A DNA stretch of 64,000 nucleotides from contig NZ_CP096034.1 in the NCBI RefSeq assembly GCF_023115465.1, positions 2,046,001 to 2,110,000 of the forward strand. The letters are read 5' to 3'. The position numbers and the translations under genes are program-made. This stretch comes from Gottfriedia acidiceleris (GTDB taxonomy: Bacteria > Bacillota > Bacilli > Bacillales > Bacillaceae_G). Of the stretch, positions 33,948 through 43,700 are shown one piece after another; position 1 is the stretch's first letter; each line of letters begins with the position of its first letter. The notes under the pieces were generated by a model that was not told the DNA's origin, did no database searches, and was given only the letters and a program-made list of their open reading frames with translations.

Positions 33948-34571
33948 TTATCTGTTATTGATTAATTGAACTAATTCATTAAAATATTTTTCTGCTTCCT
34001 TGGTACTTCTTGCACATTTTAACCTTCTCATTAAAAAATTGTAATGAAAATCAACTTCTCCATTTGTTGCATCATTTGTACTGTCATCTTCATTATTTAG
34101 TTCGATCCCATCGACAACACCAGTATCTGTTTGATGCATATTTCCCTTGTTATAAGCTGGGGCACTTGTCTTTTTGTTCTCATTTTTCTCTTTCTCCATT
34201 TCCTCAAGCGTTGAACTAAAATCAATGATTTTGTTATTAACGTTTTTATCAACCAATTTTTCTAAATAAGCACCGCCGCTAACTCCACAAATAAAAGCAT
34301 AAATGATAATTGATACAGGAGTTTGATCATTTGTCGTTAAAACAGCAATAAGGTATGATATACAACCTGCCATAGCTCCAAGAATTATTTCACGCTTAGA
34401 ACCAAGTGAATATCTTTCTCTACCATCAGAATCTTTAAACCGATAACTTCTAATGTAGCCCTCATTAGCTAATAATATATTGGCATAACCACCGATCGCA
34501 CCAATTAATATTGATAGAAAGGTCAGGAATAAATCATTAGACGATAATGTATTCAGCCAATTCTCGTACAT
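33948..34571 (-). CDS. DUF4257-like membrane protein
   Basis: 207 residues. Three hydrophobic helices in the first 110 residues (ILIGAIGGYANILLANEG; REIILGAMAGCISYLIAVL; IIIYAFICGVSGG) resemble the short DUF4257 domain proteins of Bacillus. The C-terminal half is polar, acidic and probably cytosolic. GGGAGGG before the ATG. Function unknown; cargo of the yodN element. Confidence 0.5.
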   Translation of the reverse strand: MYENWLNTLSSNDLFLTFLSILIGAIGGYANILLANEGYIRSYRFKDSDGRERYSLGSKREIILGAMAGCISYLIAVLTTNDQTPVSIIIYAFICGVSGGAYLEKLVDKNVNNKIIDFSSTLEEMEKEKNENKKTSAPAYNKGNMHQTDTGVVDGIELNNEDDSTNDATNGEVDFHYNFLMRRLKCARSTKEAEKYFNELVQLINNR

Positions 34572-34719
34572 ATTGGTACCCTCCCGTTTATGTTAACTAT
34601 AGGGTGGCTTTTTTTAGAATAGTACAATTAGATGAAATACGTTGATAAAGCTTTTTTTATTTACAAAAACTGTACCAGCAAGCTGAAAATAGGTTGATCT
34701 AATTCGATAGATATTAATT

Positions 34720-35502
34720 TTAAGTCTTAACGGGTTCACGTTTAGTTAAAAAGGAGCGAATCGTTTGATTAAATTTTTCCGCAGCTTCCATTTTTGTTAC
34801 ATGGCCTGTATTTTTGAAAATAACTAATTTTGAATTAGGAATACTTTTATGCATGACTAATTGGAGCCATACTGGCGTAATCGGATCATACTGACCACCA
34901 ATAATAAGTGTTGGAACCTTTATATTTGGTAACAATTCTCTATTATCAACCTTAAAACATTCTCTCATCGACCTGTCATATCCTTCTGGGTTTGGACGAT
35001 AATATTGTTTAAATTGTTGTAATGATTCTTCTTCCCATGAAAAAAGGCAAGTTCTTGCTGTCATCTCTTTTATCTGTTGGGATGTGAAAATTTTTGAACG
35101 AAACTCTTTATAATGAATAAACCATAATCCTAGTAATCTTGGCGCAAAATGAAATGTACTGACTAGGATTAAAGAGCGACATCTTTCAGGTGCTTGGCGG
35201 TACATCTCTTGTGCAACAGTCCCACCCATAGATAAGCCTAATATATGCGCGCTTCCAATTCCTAACTCATCCATTAAATCAAGTACATCTTTGGCGAAAT
35301 TTTTAATTGAGATGCCTTCAGTTAAATCATTTTCTCCATGGCCACGCAAATCAGGAATAATTAAATCGAACTCATTCGCTAATTCATATTGTTTAAACCA
35401 GCTTTCTTTTACTTCACCAAGACCATGAATTAATACGAGAGGTTCTCCAGTACCTAACCGGTCATAATACAGTTTGATACTTTCGGTTTTAATAACGTAC
35501 AA
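34720..35502 (-). CDS. Alpha/beta hydrolase
   Basis: 260 residues. The oxyanion HGLGEVKESW, the nucleophile elbow GLSMGG, the acid in GGQYDPITP and the base in NTGHVTKMEA complete a catalytic triad. Start is TTG 35502 with AAAGGAG 8 nt upstream. It is divergent from phaQP on the yodN element, so an esterase or an intracellular PHB-depolymerase-like role is a fair guess, but the family is too broad to decide. Confidence 0.8.
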   Translation of the reverse strand: MYVIKTESIKLYYDRLGTGEPLVLIHGLGEVKESWFKQYELANEFDLIIPDLRGHGENDLTEGISIKNFAKDVLDLMDELGIGSAHILGLSMGGTVAQEMYRQAPERCRSLILVSTFHFAPRLLGLWFIHYKEFRSKIFTSQQIKEMTARTCLFSWEEESLQQFKQYYRPNPEGYDRSMRECFKVDNRELLPNIKVPTLIIGGQYDPITPVWLQLVMHKSIPNSKLVIFKNTGHVTKMEAAEKFNQTIRSFLTKREPVKT

Positions 35503-35661
35503 CTTTATCACTCCTTTGTATTTTTTACTAAAATATTTAACGAATAAACGCTATGTTTGAAGTTTTTTGAAAATTTATAATAAATTATATTTACTATATT
35601 GACCCTATATTCATATATGTGTAAAATACACCTATTAGATTTTTATATAGAGGTGTTACCA

Positions 35662-36084
35662 ATGAACAATGATAAAGATAAAAATATTACTCCATCAAAA
35701 AATTTTATTATGCCTTTTATTCTTCTACTCCTTAGTCGGATGACACTTCATGGCTATGATCTAATTCAAAAGCTCCACGCATTCGGGTTTCAAACACTTG
35801 ACCAAGGAAATTTATATCGATTATTAAGACAACTAGAGAAAGAAAATCTTGTACAATCAAAATGGGATACGAAAGGAAGCGGACCTGCTAAGCGCTGTTA
35901 TTCAATTACAGAAGCTGGGAAGGCATACTTAACAAGTAACGCAAGACAACTCGAACTATATCAATCAATGCTTGATCAATTTTTCAAAATGTACACTAGT
36001 TTTCTTGAGCTCTACATTCCTCCATTACAAAGAGAGGCTAAAATAGAGAAAAATTCGAAATCAAAAGAGGAGGAAGAAGTTTGA
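35662..36084 (+). CDS. phaQ: PHB-responsive repressor PhaQ (PadR family)
   Basis: 140 residues. NFIMPFILLLLSRMTLHGYDLIQKL opens a PadR-type winged helix, and QGNLYRLLRQLEKENLVQSKW and GPAKRCYSITEAG follow as in Bacillus PhaQ. PhaQ represses phaP and itself, and is released by PHB. ATG 35662 follows AGAGGTG; longer frame to 35599 lacks a site. The stop overlaps the next gene's start by 4 nt. No phaRBC genes are in the window. Confidence 0.85.
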   Translation: MNNDKDKNITPSKNFIMPFILLLLSRMTLHGYDLIQKLHAFGFQTLDQGNLYRLLRQLEKENLVQSKWDTKGSGPAKRCYSITEAGKAYLTSNARQLELYQSMLDQFFKMYTSFLELYIPPLQREAKIEKNSKSKEEEEV

Positions 36085-36653
36085 CGTTAAAGAAAGCTTC
36101 AAAATCAAAGGCAGAAGTTCAAAAAATTAAAGACCAGAAAGTAGAAAAATATTTTATGAATCCTTTTTTTAATACGCTCTGGGATCAATACGAAAGTAGT
36201 TTTACATACATAAGAGACAGTAGAGAACAAAGGTTAGATTCGTTTATAAAAGTATTAAAAGAAACAAGGAAATTTAACGAGGAATATCGTAATGCAGTAA
36301 ATGGTTTATTTGAAGAAATAAAGTATCTTAATCATCATTTAAAAGCAAATACATTAAGAATTAAAATAGATGAATCTTCAGAAATTCAATCAAGTGTTAA
36401 TCTATTTGAAGAAACGGTAAATAAATTTGGTGAGTTACTATCTACGCCGTTAAAAGCCTCAATCGAGTTTATTGAAAGGGTAGAAGAGCAATATGAACAA
36501 ACTGGAAATTACTACATAGAGGGTTTAAAGGAAAGAGAGCGAGAATGGTCATCTTTAAATGAACATTACTTGCAATCTTTAAGAGCAGCACATACAAACT
36601 TTAACCATCAAATAGAGGATCGGTTTAAACTGTTTACATCTTTTAGTAAATAA
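36081..36653 (+). CDS. phaP: PHA granule-associated protein PhaP (phasin-like)
   Basis: 190 residues, almost all helical and rich in Glu, Lys and aromatic residues (for example NPFFNTLWDQYESSFTYI), without membrane segment. It is encoded directly after phaQ with a TTGA overlap (TTG 36081, GGAGGAAG upstream), as phaQ-phaP are in B. megaterium. It would coat polyhydroxyalkanoate granules. The identification leans on the gene order as much as on sequence. Confidence 0.7.
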   Translation: MTLKKASKSKAEVQKIKDQKVEKYFMNPFFNTLWDQYESSFTYIRDSREQRLDSFIKVLKETRKFNEEYRNAVNGLFEEIKYLNHHLKANTLRIKIDESSEIQSSVNLFEETVNKFGELLSTPLKASIEFIERVEEQYEQTGNYYIEGLKEREREWSSLNEHYLQSLRAAHTNFNHQIEDRFKLFTSFSK

Positions 36654-36682
36654 GTAATGTTTAGTCCTTTGTATTCAGACTA

Positions 36683-36719
36683 AAAACAACTCATTAAAAT
36701 CAGAAGAGTTGTTTTTTTT
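36683..36719 (+). terminator. Terminator after phaP
   Basis: AAAACAACTC, loop, GAGTTGTTTTTTT. Confidence 0.8.
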
Positions 36720-36818
36720 ATGCAATATTGTTTTTCTTATAGCCAGTTTGGTCGATTAAAATACCCACCTCGAACTATAGACAAGACCTTTGAATAGTCT
36801 ATAGAGGGGTGTTTCTTC

Positions 36819-36950
36819 ATGAATAAGTTTAAATATGAAGAAATTGGAACGTTAAATGTAAAACTTGCTGCAGAAGCATTACTAAAATTAACTTTAAAAA
36901 TAAAAAATGACGATATAAAAATAAAGACATCTGATAAGCCACTCACGTAA
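36819..36950 (+). CDS. Putative 43-residue small protein with a hairpin in its leader
   Basis: ATG 36819 starts NKFKYEEIGTLNVKLAAEA and ends at TAA 36950; a terminator overlaps the stop, which supports a real short gene. The leader has CTATAGAC (36776 to 36783) and GTCTATAG (36797 to 36804), a hairpin next to the AGAGGGGTG ribosome site. Last gene of the yodN element, close to attR. Function unknown. Confidence 0.55.
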   Translation: MNKFKYEEIGTLNVKLAAEALLKLTLKIKNDDIKIKTSDKPLT

Positions 36951-36972
36951 AACTTACTTGAGTGTTTTTTTT
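36940..36972 (+). terminator. Terminator at the right end of the element
   Basis: CACTCA, loop, TGAGTG, then eight T. It insulates the element from the flanking yodN remnant. Confidence 0.7.
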
Positions 36973-36997
36973 GTCTAAAATAGCCAATAAAAATAGA

Positions 36998-37018
36998 AAG
37001 TTAATAAATATTAAACTG
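36998..37018 (+). other. attR candidate
   Basis: AAGTTAATAAATATTAAACT region; AAATAT at 37006 to 37011 is shared with the left end. Confidence 0.65.
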
Positions 37019-37594
37019 ATGGATGGCGTTTTTGTTTATGAAGTCAATAATCATGACGGACTTTATGTTGAGAATACTCTTCAGCTTCTCAACGAATATG
37101 ATGGGAAAAAACTTGAAAAAGAATGGATAGAAGTAAATTATTCATTTTCTTTCGGGGATCTTGTTCAAGTCAATGGCTATGAAAAAGAAATTTTTCGAAT
37201 TGTTGGGTACCGTACAGAGGTTTGGCGATATAAAAATGACGCGTGGGAAGATACAATATACGAATTAGCGCGTATTACTGATGGAGAATGGTTAGAAGCC
37301 GATGAAACAGATTTAACCTTAATTGCATCAGCACAAACTGCAAATGCAATTCTAAAAAAACTAAGAAATGATAAAAATGGCATTACAAAATTAGACTTAG
37401 AAAAACTTCGCTCAATGAATGATTTTAATAAAAACAGAAATAAAACAACAAAACAAGAAATAATTGATGGATTATTAGATATATATAATGATTACGCTGT
37501 TTTATATTCAATCTTCCAAGACGAAGAATATAAAATTGTGATGGATCTAGTGCTTAAAAATTTAAATAAATTCTCAGAGAAGAAAACAAATTGA
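37012..37594 (+). pseudogene. yodN: yodN 3' fragment
   Basis: Continues the YodN sequence from KLMDGVFVYEVNNHDGLYVE to the end, with FRIVGYRTEVWRYKNDAWED and YELARITDGEWLEA as conserved stretches. An in-frame start within element DNA at 36962 has no ribosome site. YodN itself is of unknown function. It is followed, as in B. subtilis, by yozD and yodM. Confidence 0.85.
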
Positions 37595-37607
37595 GAGAGA
37601 GGATATT

Positions 37608-37763
37608 CTACAATAATTGTAGAATTATATGAATCATAAAAGGTATGCCTATCCCTATTAAAATAAAAAATGCAATTGTCGTCAGTTTTTCAACGGCTTC
37701 TTCAAATAGTTCATCATTAACCATAATTTCTTTTAAATTAGCTAGCTTGTCCATTTTTATCAT
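37608..37763 (-). CDS. Small membrane protein, 51 residues
   Basis: ATG 37763 with AAAGGAGCGAG upstream. The first 28 residues are polar (MDKLANLKEIMVNDELFEEA), the rest one hydrophobic helix (IAFFILIGIGIPFMIHIILQLL). The stop lies in a TTCTACAAT-ATTGTAGAA type inverted repeat. The good ribosome site and helix favour a real gene. Family unknown. Confidence 0.6.
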   Translation of the reverse strand: MIKMDKLANLKEIMVNDELFEEAVEKLTTIAFFILIGIGIPFMIHIILQLL

Positions 37764-37916
37764 TGGAATCTCGCTCCTTTAACATGTTTTAATTGAATAT
37801 ATGCTTGTCAATGTTGTATTATGCTAAAGGTTACATATTAATATTTTTTTGTGCTTGGTAAGGTTTTTTTCATATTTTCTCATTTTTCACATATTAACTA
37901 GTAAGGGGTGATGCTA

Positions 37917-38093
37917 GTGAAAGAAATTGAGGTAGTTATTGATACGGAAGAAATAGCAGAATTTTTCTATCAACAGCTCATTCAGCGGGGTTATGTTCCT
38001 GAGGAAGAGGAAATTGAGGAACTAGCGGATATTACTTTTGAGTACTTACTGGAAAAATGTATGATTGATGAAATTGATGAGGAAGAAGAATAG
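37917..38093 (+). CDS. yozD: YozD family protein
   Basis: 58 residues, the family length. KEIEVVIDTEEIAEFFYQQL, the RRGY-like QRGYVPEEEE and the acidic end match YozD. Start is GTG 37917, 6 nt after GGGGTGA; earlier GTG/ATG codons lie in the ribosome site. Function unknown. Confidence 0.9.
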   Translation: MKEIEVVIDTEEIAEFFYQQLIQRGYVPEEEEIEELADITFEYLLEKCMIDEIDEEEE

Positions 38094-38098
38094 TCATG

Positions 38099-38135
38099 AA
38101 AGTGACGACGGGAGCTCTCGTCGTTTTTCTTTGTG
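38099..38135 (+). terminator. Terminator after yozD
   Basis: ACGACGGGAG-CTCTCGTCGT, then TTTTTCTTT. Confidence 0.75.
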
Positions 38136-38191
38136 TATCCAAAGTACAAGCCATTAAGTTGCATTAACTGGTATATATATTGGAGGATTAT

Positions 38192-38815
38192 ATGAAAAAA
38201 AATAATTGGATACTAATTTTTACTTCTATTTTTCTATTTGTTATTTTAGGACTTATTTATGATTCAAACATGATTCGAAGTTTGGACGATTCAGCGTTTA
38301 AATTCTTTGAATTCATTCGAACAGATGCACTAGATTCATTTTGTTATTTTTTAAGAGATTTTGGTTCTTCAAAAATGTATTTAACATTTGCTGTCATTGT
38401 TTTAGTTTATTCAATTTTACGTAAGCGTATTTGGACTGGTTTATCATTAATTATTACAATATTGACAGCTAGAGTGGTTGTTTCCTTTTTAAAAGATCTA
38501 TATGAAAGACCAAGACCAAGTTCAATGTACTATGTAGAAAGTGGATTTAGTTTCCCTAGCGGTCATGCAGTTATGGCAACATCCTTCTTTCTAACTTTAG
38601 GCTTTATTTTAATTGTCATTCAACCTGAAATGATGAAACATAAAAAAATGATTCAATTTATCGTTCTTTTAATGATATTTTTAATATCAATGAGTAGAAT
38701 TTATCTACATGTACATCATTTTTCAGATATTATTGCTGGATGGCTAGTAGGATATGCATGGTACAGTATTTGTAAAAATATATTTATTAATTTACATGAA
38801 AGAAAACAGCTTTAA
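38192..38815 (+). CDS. yodM: PAP2-family membrane phosphatase YodM
   Basis: 207 residues with six helices. KDLYERPRP, FPSGHAV and SRIYLHVHHFSD are the three catalytic motifs of the PAP2/lipid phosphatase family, acting on phosphatidylglycerol phosphate or undecaprenyl pyrophosphate type substrates on the outer membrane face. ATG 38192 with GGAGG 6 nt upstream. Position after yozD agrees with YodM. Confidence 0.88.
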   Translation: MKKNNWILIFTSIFLFVILGLIYDSNMIRSLDDSAFKFFEFIRTDALDSFCYFLRDFGSSKMYLTFAVIVLVYSILRKRIWTGLSLIITILTARVVVSFLKDLYERPRPSSMYYVESGFSFPSGHAVMATSFFLTLGFILIVIQPEMMKHKKMIQFIVLLMIFLISMSRIYLHVHHFSDIIAGWLVGYAWYSICKNIFINLHERKQL

Positions 38816-38829
38816 CTAAATAGGAAAAA

Positions 38830-38870
38830 ATGACACCTATCATCGAGATGATGTAGGTGTTTCTTTTTGG
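38830..38870 (+). terminator. Terminator after yodM
   Basis: GACACCTATCATC-GAG-ATGATGTAGGTGTTTCTTTTT. Confidence 0.75.
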
Positions 38871-39021
38871 TTCCCGATAGTGCCTTTAGGAAATCGAACA
38901 ACATCTTCAATGCAATTAAGTACAATAAATACCTCATGAGATGTATATGATCTAAATCAAGTCCAAATTTGTTATAAATGTTAAAGACAAGTAAACCAGG
39001 AATTAGGATATGCATACGAAA

Positions 39022-39047
39022 ACCACAAGGCTCATTCACCTTGTGGT
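39022..39047 (-). terminator. Hairpin downstream of the thioredoxin gene
   Basis: ACCACAAGG (39022 to 39030) pairs with CCTTGTGGT (39039 to 39047); on the minus strand only four T follow. The stretch 38871 to 39107 otherwise holds nothing I can support. Confidence 0.5.
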
Positions 39048-39107
39048 CTAATTTATTTTATTTAAATTTTAGGGATAATCCTATTCACATCAAGATTTAA
39101 CTTGATA

Positions 39108-39425
39108 TTATTCAAAAGTTGTTAAAAATTCTTCGACTGATTCTGGTGTTTTTGCATTTGCGCTATGTAAGTGACCAATTTTTTCGCCATCTTTAAATAC
39201 AAGTAAGCTTGGAATTCCCATTACTTGTTGTTGACTAGCGATTTCAGGAAATTCGTCACGATCCATTGTATACCAAGTAAAGGATGGGTGCTCTTCAATT
39301 ACGTCTCCGATAAAAGCATCTAAACGTGTACAATCAGGACACCAAGTTGCATAAAATTTCACCACGATTGGCTTTTCACTTTTAATTATTTCCTCATATT
39401 TTTTTACGTCTTCTATTTTTTCCAT
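39108..39425 (-). CDS. Thioredoxin-family protein
   Basis: 105 residues with the thioredoxin fold. The active site is ATWCPDCTR, a CPDC variant rather than the CGPC of TrxA, and cis-Pro appears in GIPSLLVFKDG. It is probably a cytosolic thiol reductant or bacilliredoxin-like helper. Single gene with AGGAGG before the ATG. Confidence 0.88.
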   Translation of the reverse strand: MEKIEDVKKYEEIIKSEKPIVVKFYATWCPDCTRLDAFIGDVIEEHPSFTWYTMDRDEFPEIASQQQVMGIPSLLVFKDGEKIGHLHSANAKTPESVEEFLTTFE

Positions 39426-39529
39426 AATTGCCTCCTAAAGCTTTAATAAGTTTATTTTGAATCATATTAATTAGTATTTCAATTATTTTAACTTAATAAT
39501 TCATTTTTATAATTAATGTGATTAAAAAG

Positions 39530-39547
39530 CATACAAACGTTCGTATG
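39530..39547. promoter_or_regulatory. Inverted repeat upstream of sbcD
   Basis: CATAC-N8-GTATG with AAACGTTC inside; one mismatch in an 18-bp dyad. It resembles but does not match a LexA box. Confidence 0.4.
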
Positions 39548-39627
39548 TTGATGTAAAATATAAGATAGAAAAGTTGTTCTATAAATTTAATATCAATGAA
39601 AGTAAATAAAATGATGAGGTGTATTTA

Positions 39628-40782
39628 ATGAAGTTTATTCATACAGCAGATTGGCACCTTGGTAAAATTGTACATGGTGTACATATGACAGAAGACCAAC
39701 GATTTATATTAGATGAATTCATTTCAATCATTAAAGATGAAAAGCCAGATGCAGTTGTTATAGCAGGTGATTTATATGATAAAAGTATATCTCCAACTGA
39801 AGCGATTGAACTATTAAATGAGGTATTCCATAAAATTGTAATTGAATGTAATACGCCCATCCTTGCGATTGCTGGAAATCATGATAGCGCTGAACGAATT
39901 GAATTTGGTAGCCGTTTTATGGAAAAAGAAGGCTTATATCTAGTAGGAAAATTTCAAACTCCATTTAAGAAAGTTATTCTGAATGATGATGATGGTGAAG
40001 TTCATTTTTATTTAATTCCATATGCCGAACCGAGTATTGTACGTTTTATTTTACAAAACGATGATATTCATTCACATGATGACGCTATGAAAGCAATCAT
40101 AAATAAAATAAGAGATGAAGAATTAGACCCATCAGTACGAAATGTATTTGTTGGACATGCATTTGTTACAAATAATGGTGAGCCTTCAGATGAGGAGACA
40201 GAGGGTGAACGAACACTCTCCATCGGTGGAGCTGAATACGTATCACATCATAATTTTAAACATTTTAACTATACAGCCCTAGGACATTTACATCGGGCAC
40301 ATTTTGTAGGAAATCAATCAATTCGTTATTCTGGATCACCTTTAAAGTACTCACTTTCTGAAGAAAACCATAAAAAAGGCTGCTTAATTGTTGAAATAAA
40401 AGCTGACGGTGAGCTATCAGTCGTTAAGAAAGATTTTCATCCAAAACGAGATTTAAGATCGATTGAAGGAACAATTGAGGAAATCAGACAGCATTCTGTG
40501 AATGATGATTATGTATTTGTAAAATTAACTGATGAGCATATGGTAGTACATCCGATGGAGCAAATCAGAACAGTTTATCCAAATGCAATGCATGTTAGTC
40601 GAAAACGAACGACATTACAAACAGATAAAACAAATCAGCTGAGTTTAGTGGAAAAACAATCAAAAAATCAACTTGAGTTGTTCCAATCTTTTTATAAAGA
40701 AATGAAAAATGAAGATTTGAAAATTGAAGATGAACAATACATGAAAGAGATTATTCAAGAAATCTTTGTAAGGGAGGAATAG
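39628..40782 (+). CDS. sbcD: Nuclease SbcCD subunit D
   Basis: 384 residues. HTADWHLGK, GDLYDK, AGNHDS, VGHAF and GHLHRAH are the five phosphoesterase motifs of Mre11/SbcD, binding two Mn(II). It works with SbcC on hairpins and blocked DNA ends. ATG 39628 is chosen (GAGGTG upstream) over the GTG at 39619. The stop is 2 nt before sbcC. Confidence 0.95.
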   Translation: MKFIHTADWHLGKIVHGVHMTEDQRFILDEFISIIKDEKPDAVVIAGDLYDKSISPTEAIELLNEVFHKIVIECNTPILAIAGNHDSAERIEFGSRFMEKEGLYLVGKFQTPFKKVILNDDDGEVHFYLIPYAEPSIVRFILQNDDIHSHDDAMKAIINKIRDEELDPSVRNVFVGHAFVTNNGEPSDEETEGERTLSIGGAEYVSHHNFKHFNYTALGHLHRAHFVGNQSIRYSGSPLKYSLSEENHKKGCLIVEIKADGELSVVKKDFHPKRDLRSIEGTIEEIRQHSVNDDYVFVKLTDEHMVVHPMEQIRTVYPNAMHVSRKRTTLQTDKTNQLSLVEKQSKNQLELFQSFYKEMKNEDLKIEDEQYMKEIIQEIFVREE

Positions 40783-40784
40783 AT

Positions 40785-43700
40785 TTGAAGCCATTAAAAG
40801 TAGTACTTCACGCATTTGGACCTTACAAGGATAAGGTATATGTTGACTTTAGTCGACTAAACGAAAAAGGACTATTTGCAATAACTGGTCCAACCGGTGC
40901 AGGTAAAACAACAATATTTGATGGAATTTGTTTTGCTCTTTTTGGTGAGGCGAGCGGTGAAAATAGGAATGACCAAACATTGCTTCGAAGTCATTTTGCT
41001 GATGATGATCTATATACTAGTGTTGAATTGACATTTGAATTAAAAGGAAACCATTATAATATTTTTAGACAAAAGGGTCATCAAAAGAAGCAAAATAAAG
41101 GTATTACAGGCGATAAAATCGAGTTTTATAAAATTGAGAATGAAGAAAAAGTACCTTATTGCCAGGAATTTAACAAAACTTCAATCGTCAATAAAAAAGT
41201 AGAAGAATTATTAGGAATCAATGCAGATCAATTTAAACAAATCGTATTACTTCCTCAAGGTGAATTTAGAAAATTATTAGTTTCGGATACAAAAGAAAAG
41301 GAAGAAATTTTGCGAAAAATTTTCAGAACTGAACTATTTGAAAAAGTAACTGAAACTCTAAATTTAGCTCGAAAAAAAATGGAAAGTAAATTTACTAATT
41401 TAAAGCAAAAAATCGTTATTAAATTAGAAGTGATTGAAAAATTGTTAAGCGAAAAAGGAATTCAAATTGCTGACGAATCTCAAATTAATCTTCATATTGT
41501 TAATGAGATTTTGACTGAACATATAGTAAGTATATTGGATGATTTAAAAAGACTTGAAGAAAATGAGAAAATGCAAAAATCACAATTAGAAGTTAGTCAG
41601 CAAAAGCTATTTTCAGCAGAAGTCCATAATAAAAATATTGATCGATTAATTGAAGTAATTGAATTAATAACAATGTTAAAAGGTCAAGAGTTAGAAATAG
41701 AAGATAAAAAAGTAAAAATAAAATTAGCCACAAATGCTGAAAAAGTATTGCCTATAAAAACTGAACTTGAGAAACTAAAAAATTCACTTCAAGTAACGAA
41801 CGATAAATTATTATTTGAAATAGATAGTTTAAAAGAAACAATTATTAAAATTGAAAAAATCTCTGCGGAAGTAGCTACATTACCTGAAGATCAAAAAAAA
41901 TTAGGTAGCTTAGAAAGCCAATTGAGTAATTTATTAGCGTTAAAAGAAGATGTCGATCAATTTCAAAACCACAAGGTAGCGTTTCATACTAAGTCGAAAC
42001 AGATTCTATTATTTGAAAATGAAGAAAAGACATTACAAGATGGTTTAAAGAAAGCGAACGATGAATTAAATCAATTAAAACAGCAACTAAATGATTTAGA
42101 AGGTGTTCATGATCAATGGGCAAAACTCTCCTTATTAAACAAGGAAATTAAACTAAAAGGTGGGTTTGCTAAACGAATCTTTATTGCAAAAAAAGAATTA
42201 GAGCAAAAACGAAATGAATATCAAATAAAAAATTTAGACCATATAAAGCTAAAAAATGAATTGGACAGAATTGAAAGTGAAATGCATCTGCAAAAAGCCG
42301 CTTTTTTAGCAAAAGATTTAAGAGATCAAGAGCAATGTCCAGTTTGTGGAAGCACACATCACCCATCACTTGCTAAATTTAATGGAACTGTCAATGAAGA
42401 AGAAGCAGAAAAATTGAAAATACAAGTAAATCAATTTCAGACTGAACTAGCAACAATTCAAGGAGAAATAAAAAGTAAAGAAAACTCATTAAAAATTGAT
42501 GAACAATCATTTTTTGAAGAGCATGGACAATTTGATTTTACAAATGAAGGTCTTAAAACACTTGCTAATGAGTTTAATGAAAATGAATCAAACTTAAAAA
42601 GTCTGACTGAGAAAAAAGCTGTTTTCGAAAAGATTAATAATGTAATAAAAACAAAAGAACAATTAATGAGGGATTTAACCGTAAAAGTTACTGAAAAGAC
42701 TGAGGCAATGAATAAGTTTACGAATGAATTAAATGAATTAAAAATTCAGATCGTACAAATTGAATCAAAATTACCGGAATCTTTAAGAACACTTGAGAAA
42801 TGGCAATTGGAAAAAAATGAAATTGAAAAAAATATAGCACTATTAAAAGCTAAAATTTCAAAAATTGAAGAAGAATTTAGCATCCTAACTGAACAGAAGA
42901 CGGTTAAAGTGACTACTCGCACTCATCTTGAGAAAGAAGTTTTAAAATTAAATGAAGAGATTCAATCAACAACGATTCTTTATCATGAAAAACTAGCTGA
43001 GTACGACTTTAATGGTGAATCAGAGTTTATAAGTGCAATTGATTCTATTCGAATGATTGATCAATATCGAAATGATTTATCAATGTTCGAGGAGAATCTT
43101 CAAAGATTAAGTACAGAAAAAGAGTTGCTAGAAAAACAAGTTCAATCGATGGAAAAAATTGATGTAAGTGAACTTAAAATGAAGGTACAGGAAATTACTC
43201 AGCATTTAGACGCGATCGTTAACGAGATGATCCGTATTCAAGAATTAAATAAGCGATTAAGTCAATTGAAAAGTGACCTAAAAATCTATCAAGAGGATTT
43301 TGTAAAAACTGAACAAAAATTAGCAGGCTTAACTGATTTATATAAAGTTACAAAAGGCGATAATGATAAAATGATTTCGTTTGAGCGATATGTCTTATTG
43401 GATTACTTTGAACAAATTATTGAATCGGCAAATATTCGACTTGATCATTTATCAAATGGCCAATTTCAATTGCAACGAAAAGATGCAGTTGAAAAAGGTA
43501 GGAAACAAAGTGGATTAGGACTGGAAGTGTATGATTCCTATACAGGTCTGGCTAGGGATGTAAAAACACTATCTGGTGGAGAGCAGTTTAATGCATCACT
43601 TTGTTTAGCTCTAGGGATGGCAGATATTATTCAAGCACATAAAGGCGGTGTATCAATTGATACGTTGTTTATAGATGAAGGATTTGGATCACTAGATGAT

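Larger units (their letters stand above)
32273..37011 (+). mobile_element. Integrative element in yodN (serine recombinase, phaQP)
   Basis: About 4.73 kb between two AAATAT copies (32273 to 32278 and 37006 to 37011) that split yodN. Contents: large serine recombinase, DUF4257-like membrane protein, alpha/beta hydrolase, phaQ, phaP and a small gene. Joining the flanks gives GGT AAG ATA ACA AAT ATT AAA CTG, an uninterrupted yodN frame. No phage structural genes or conjugation genes, so it is a small integrative element. Confidence 0.85.

Noticed and set aside
38812-39039. A 75-codon minus-strand frame between yodM and the thioredoxin gene
   Set aside because: Its end is made of the yodM terminator hairpin and its start lies in another hairpin; no ribosome site at the better internal ATG.
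39530-39547. LexA box before sbcD
   Set aside because: The dyad is CATAC-N8-GTATG; GAAC and GTTC do not have the required 4-bp spacing.
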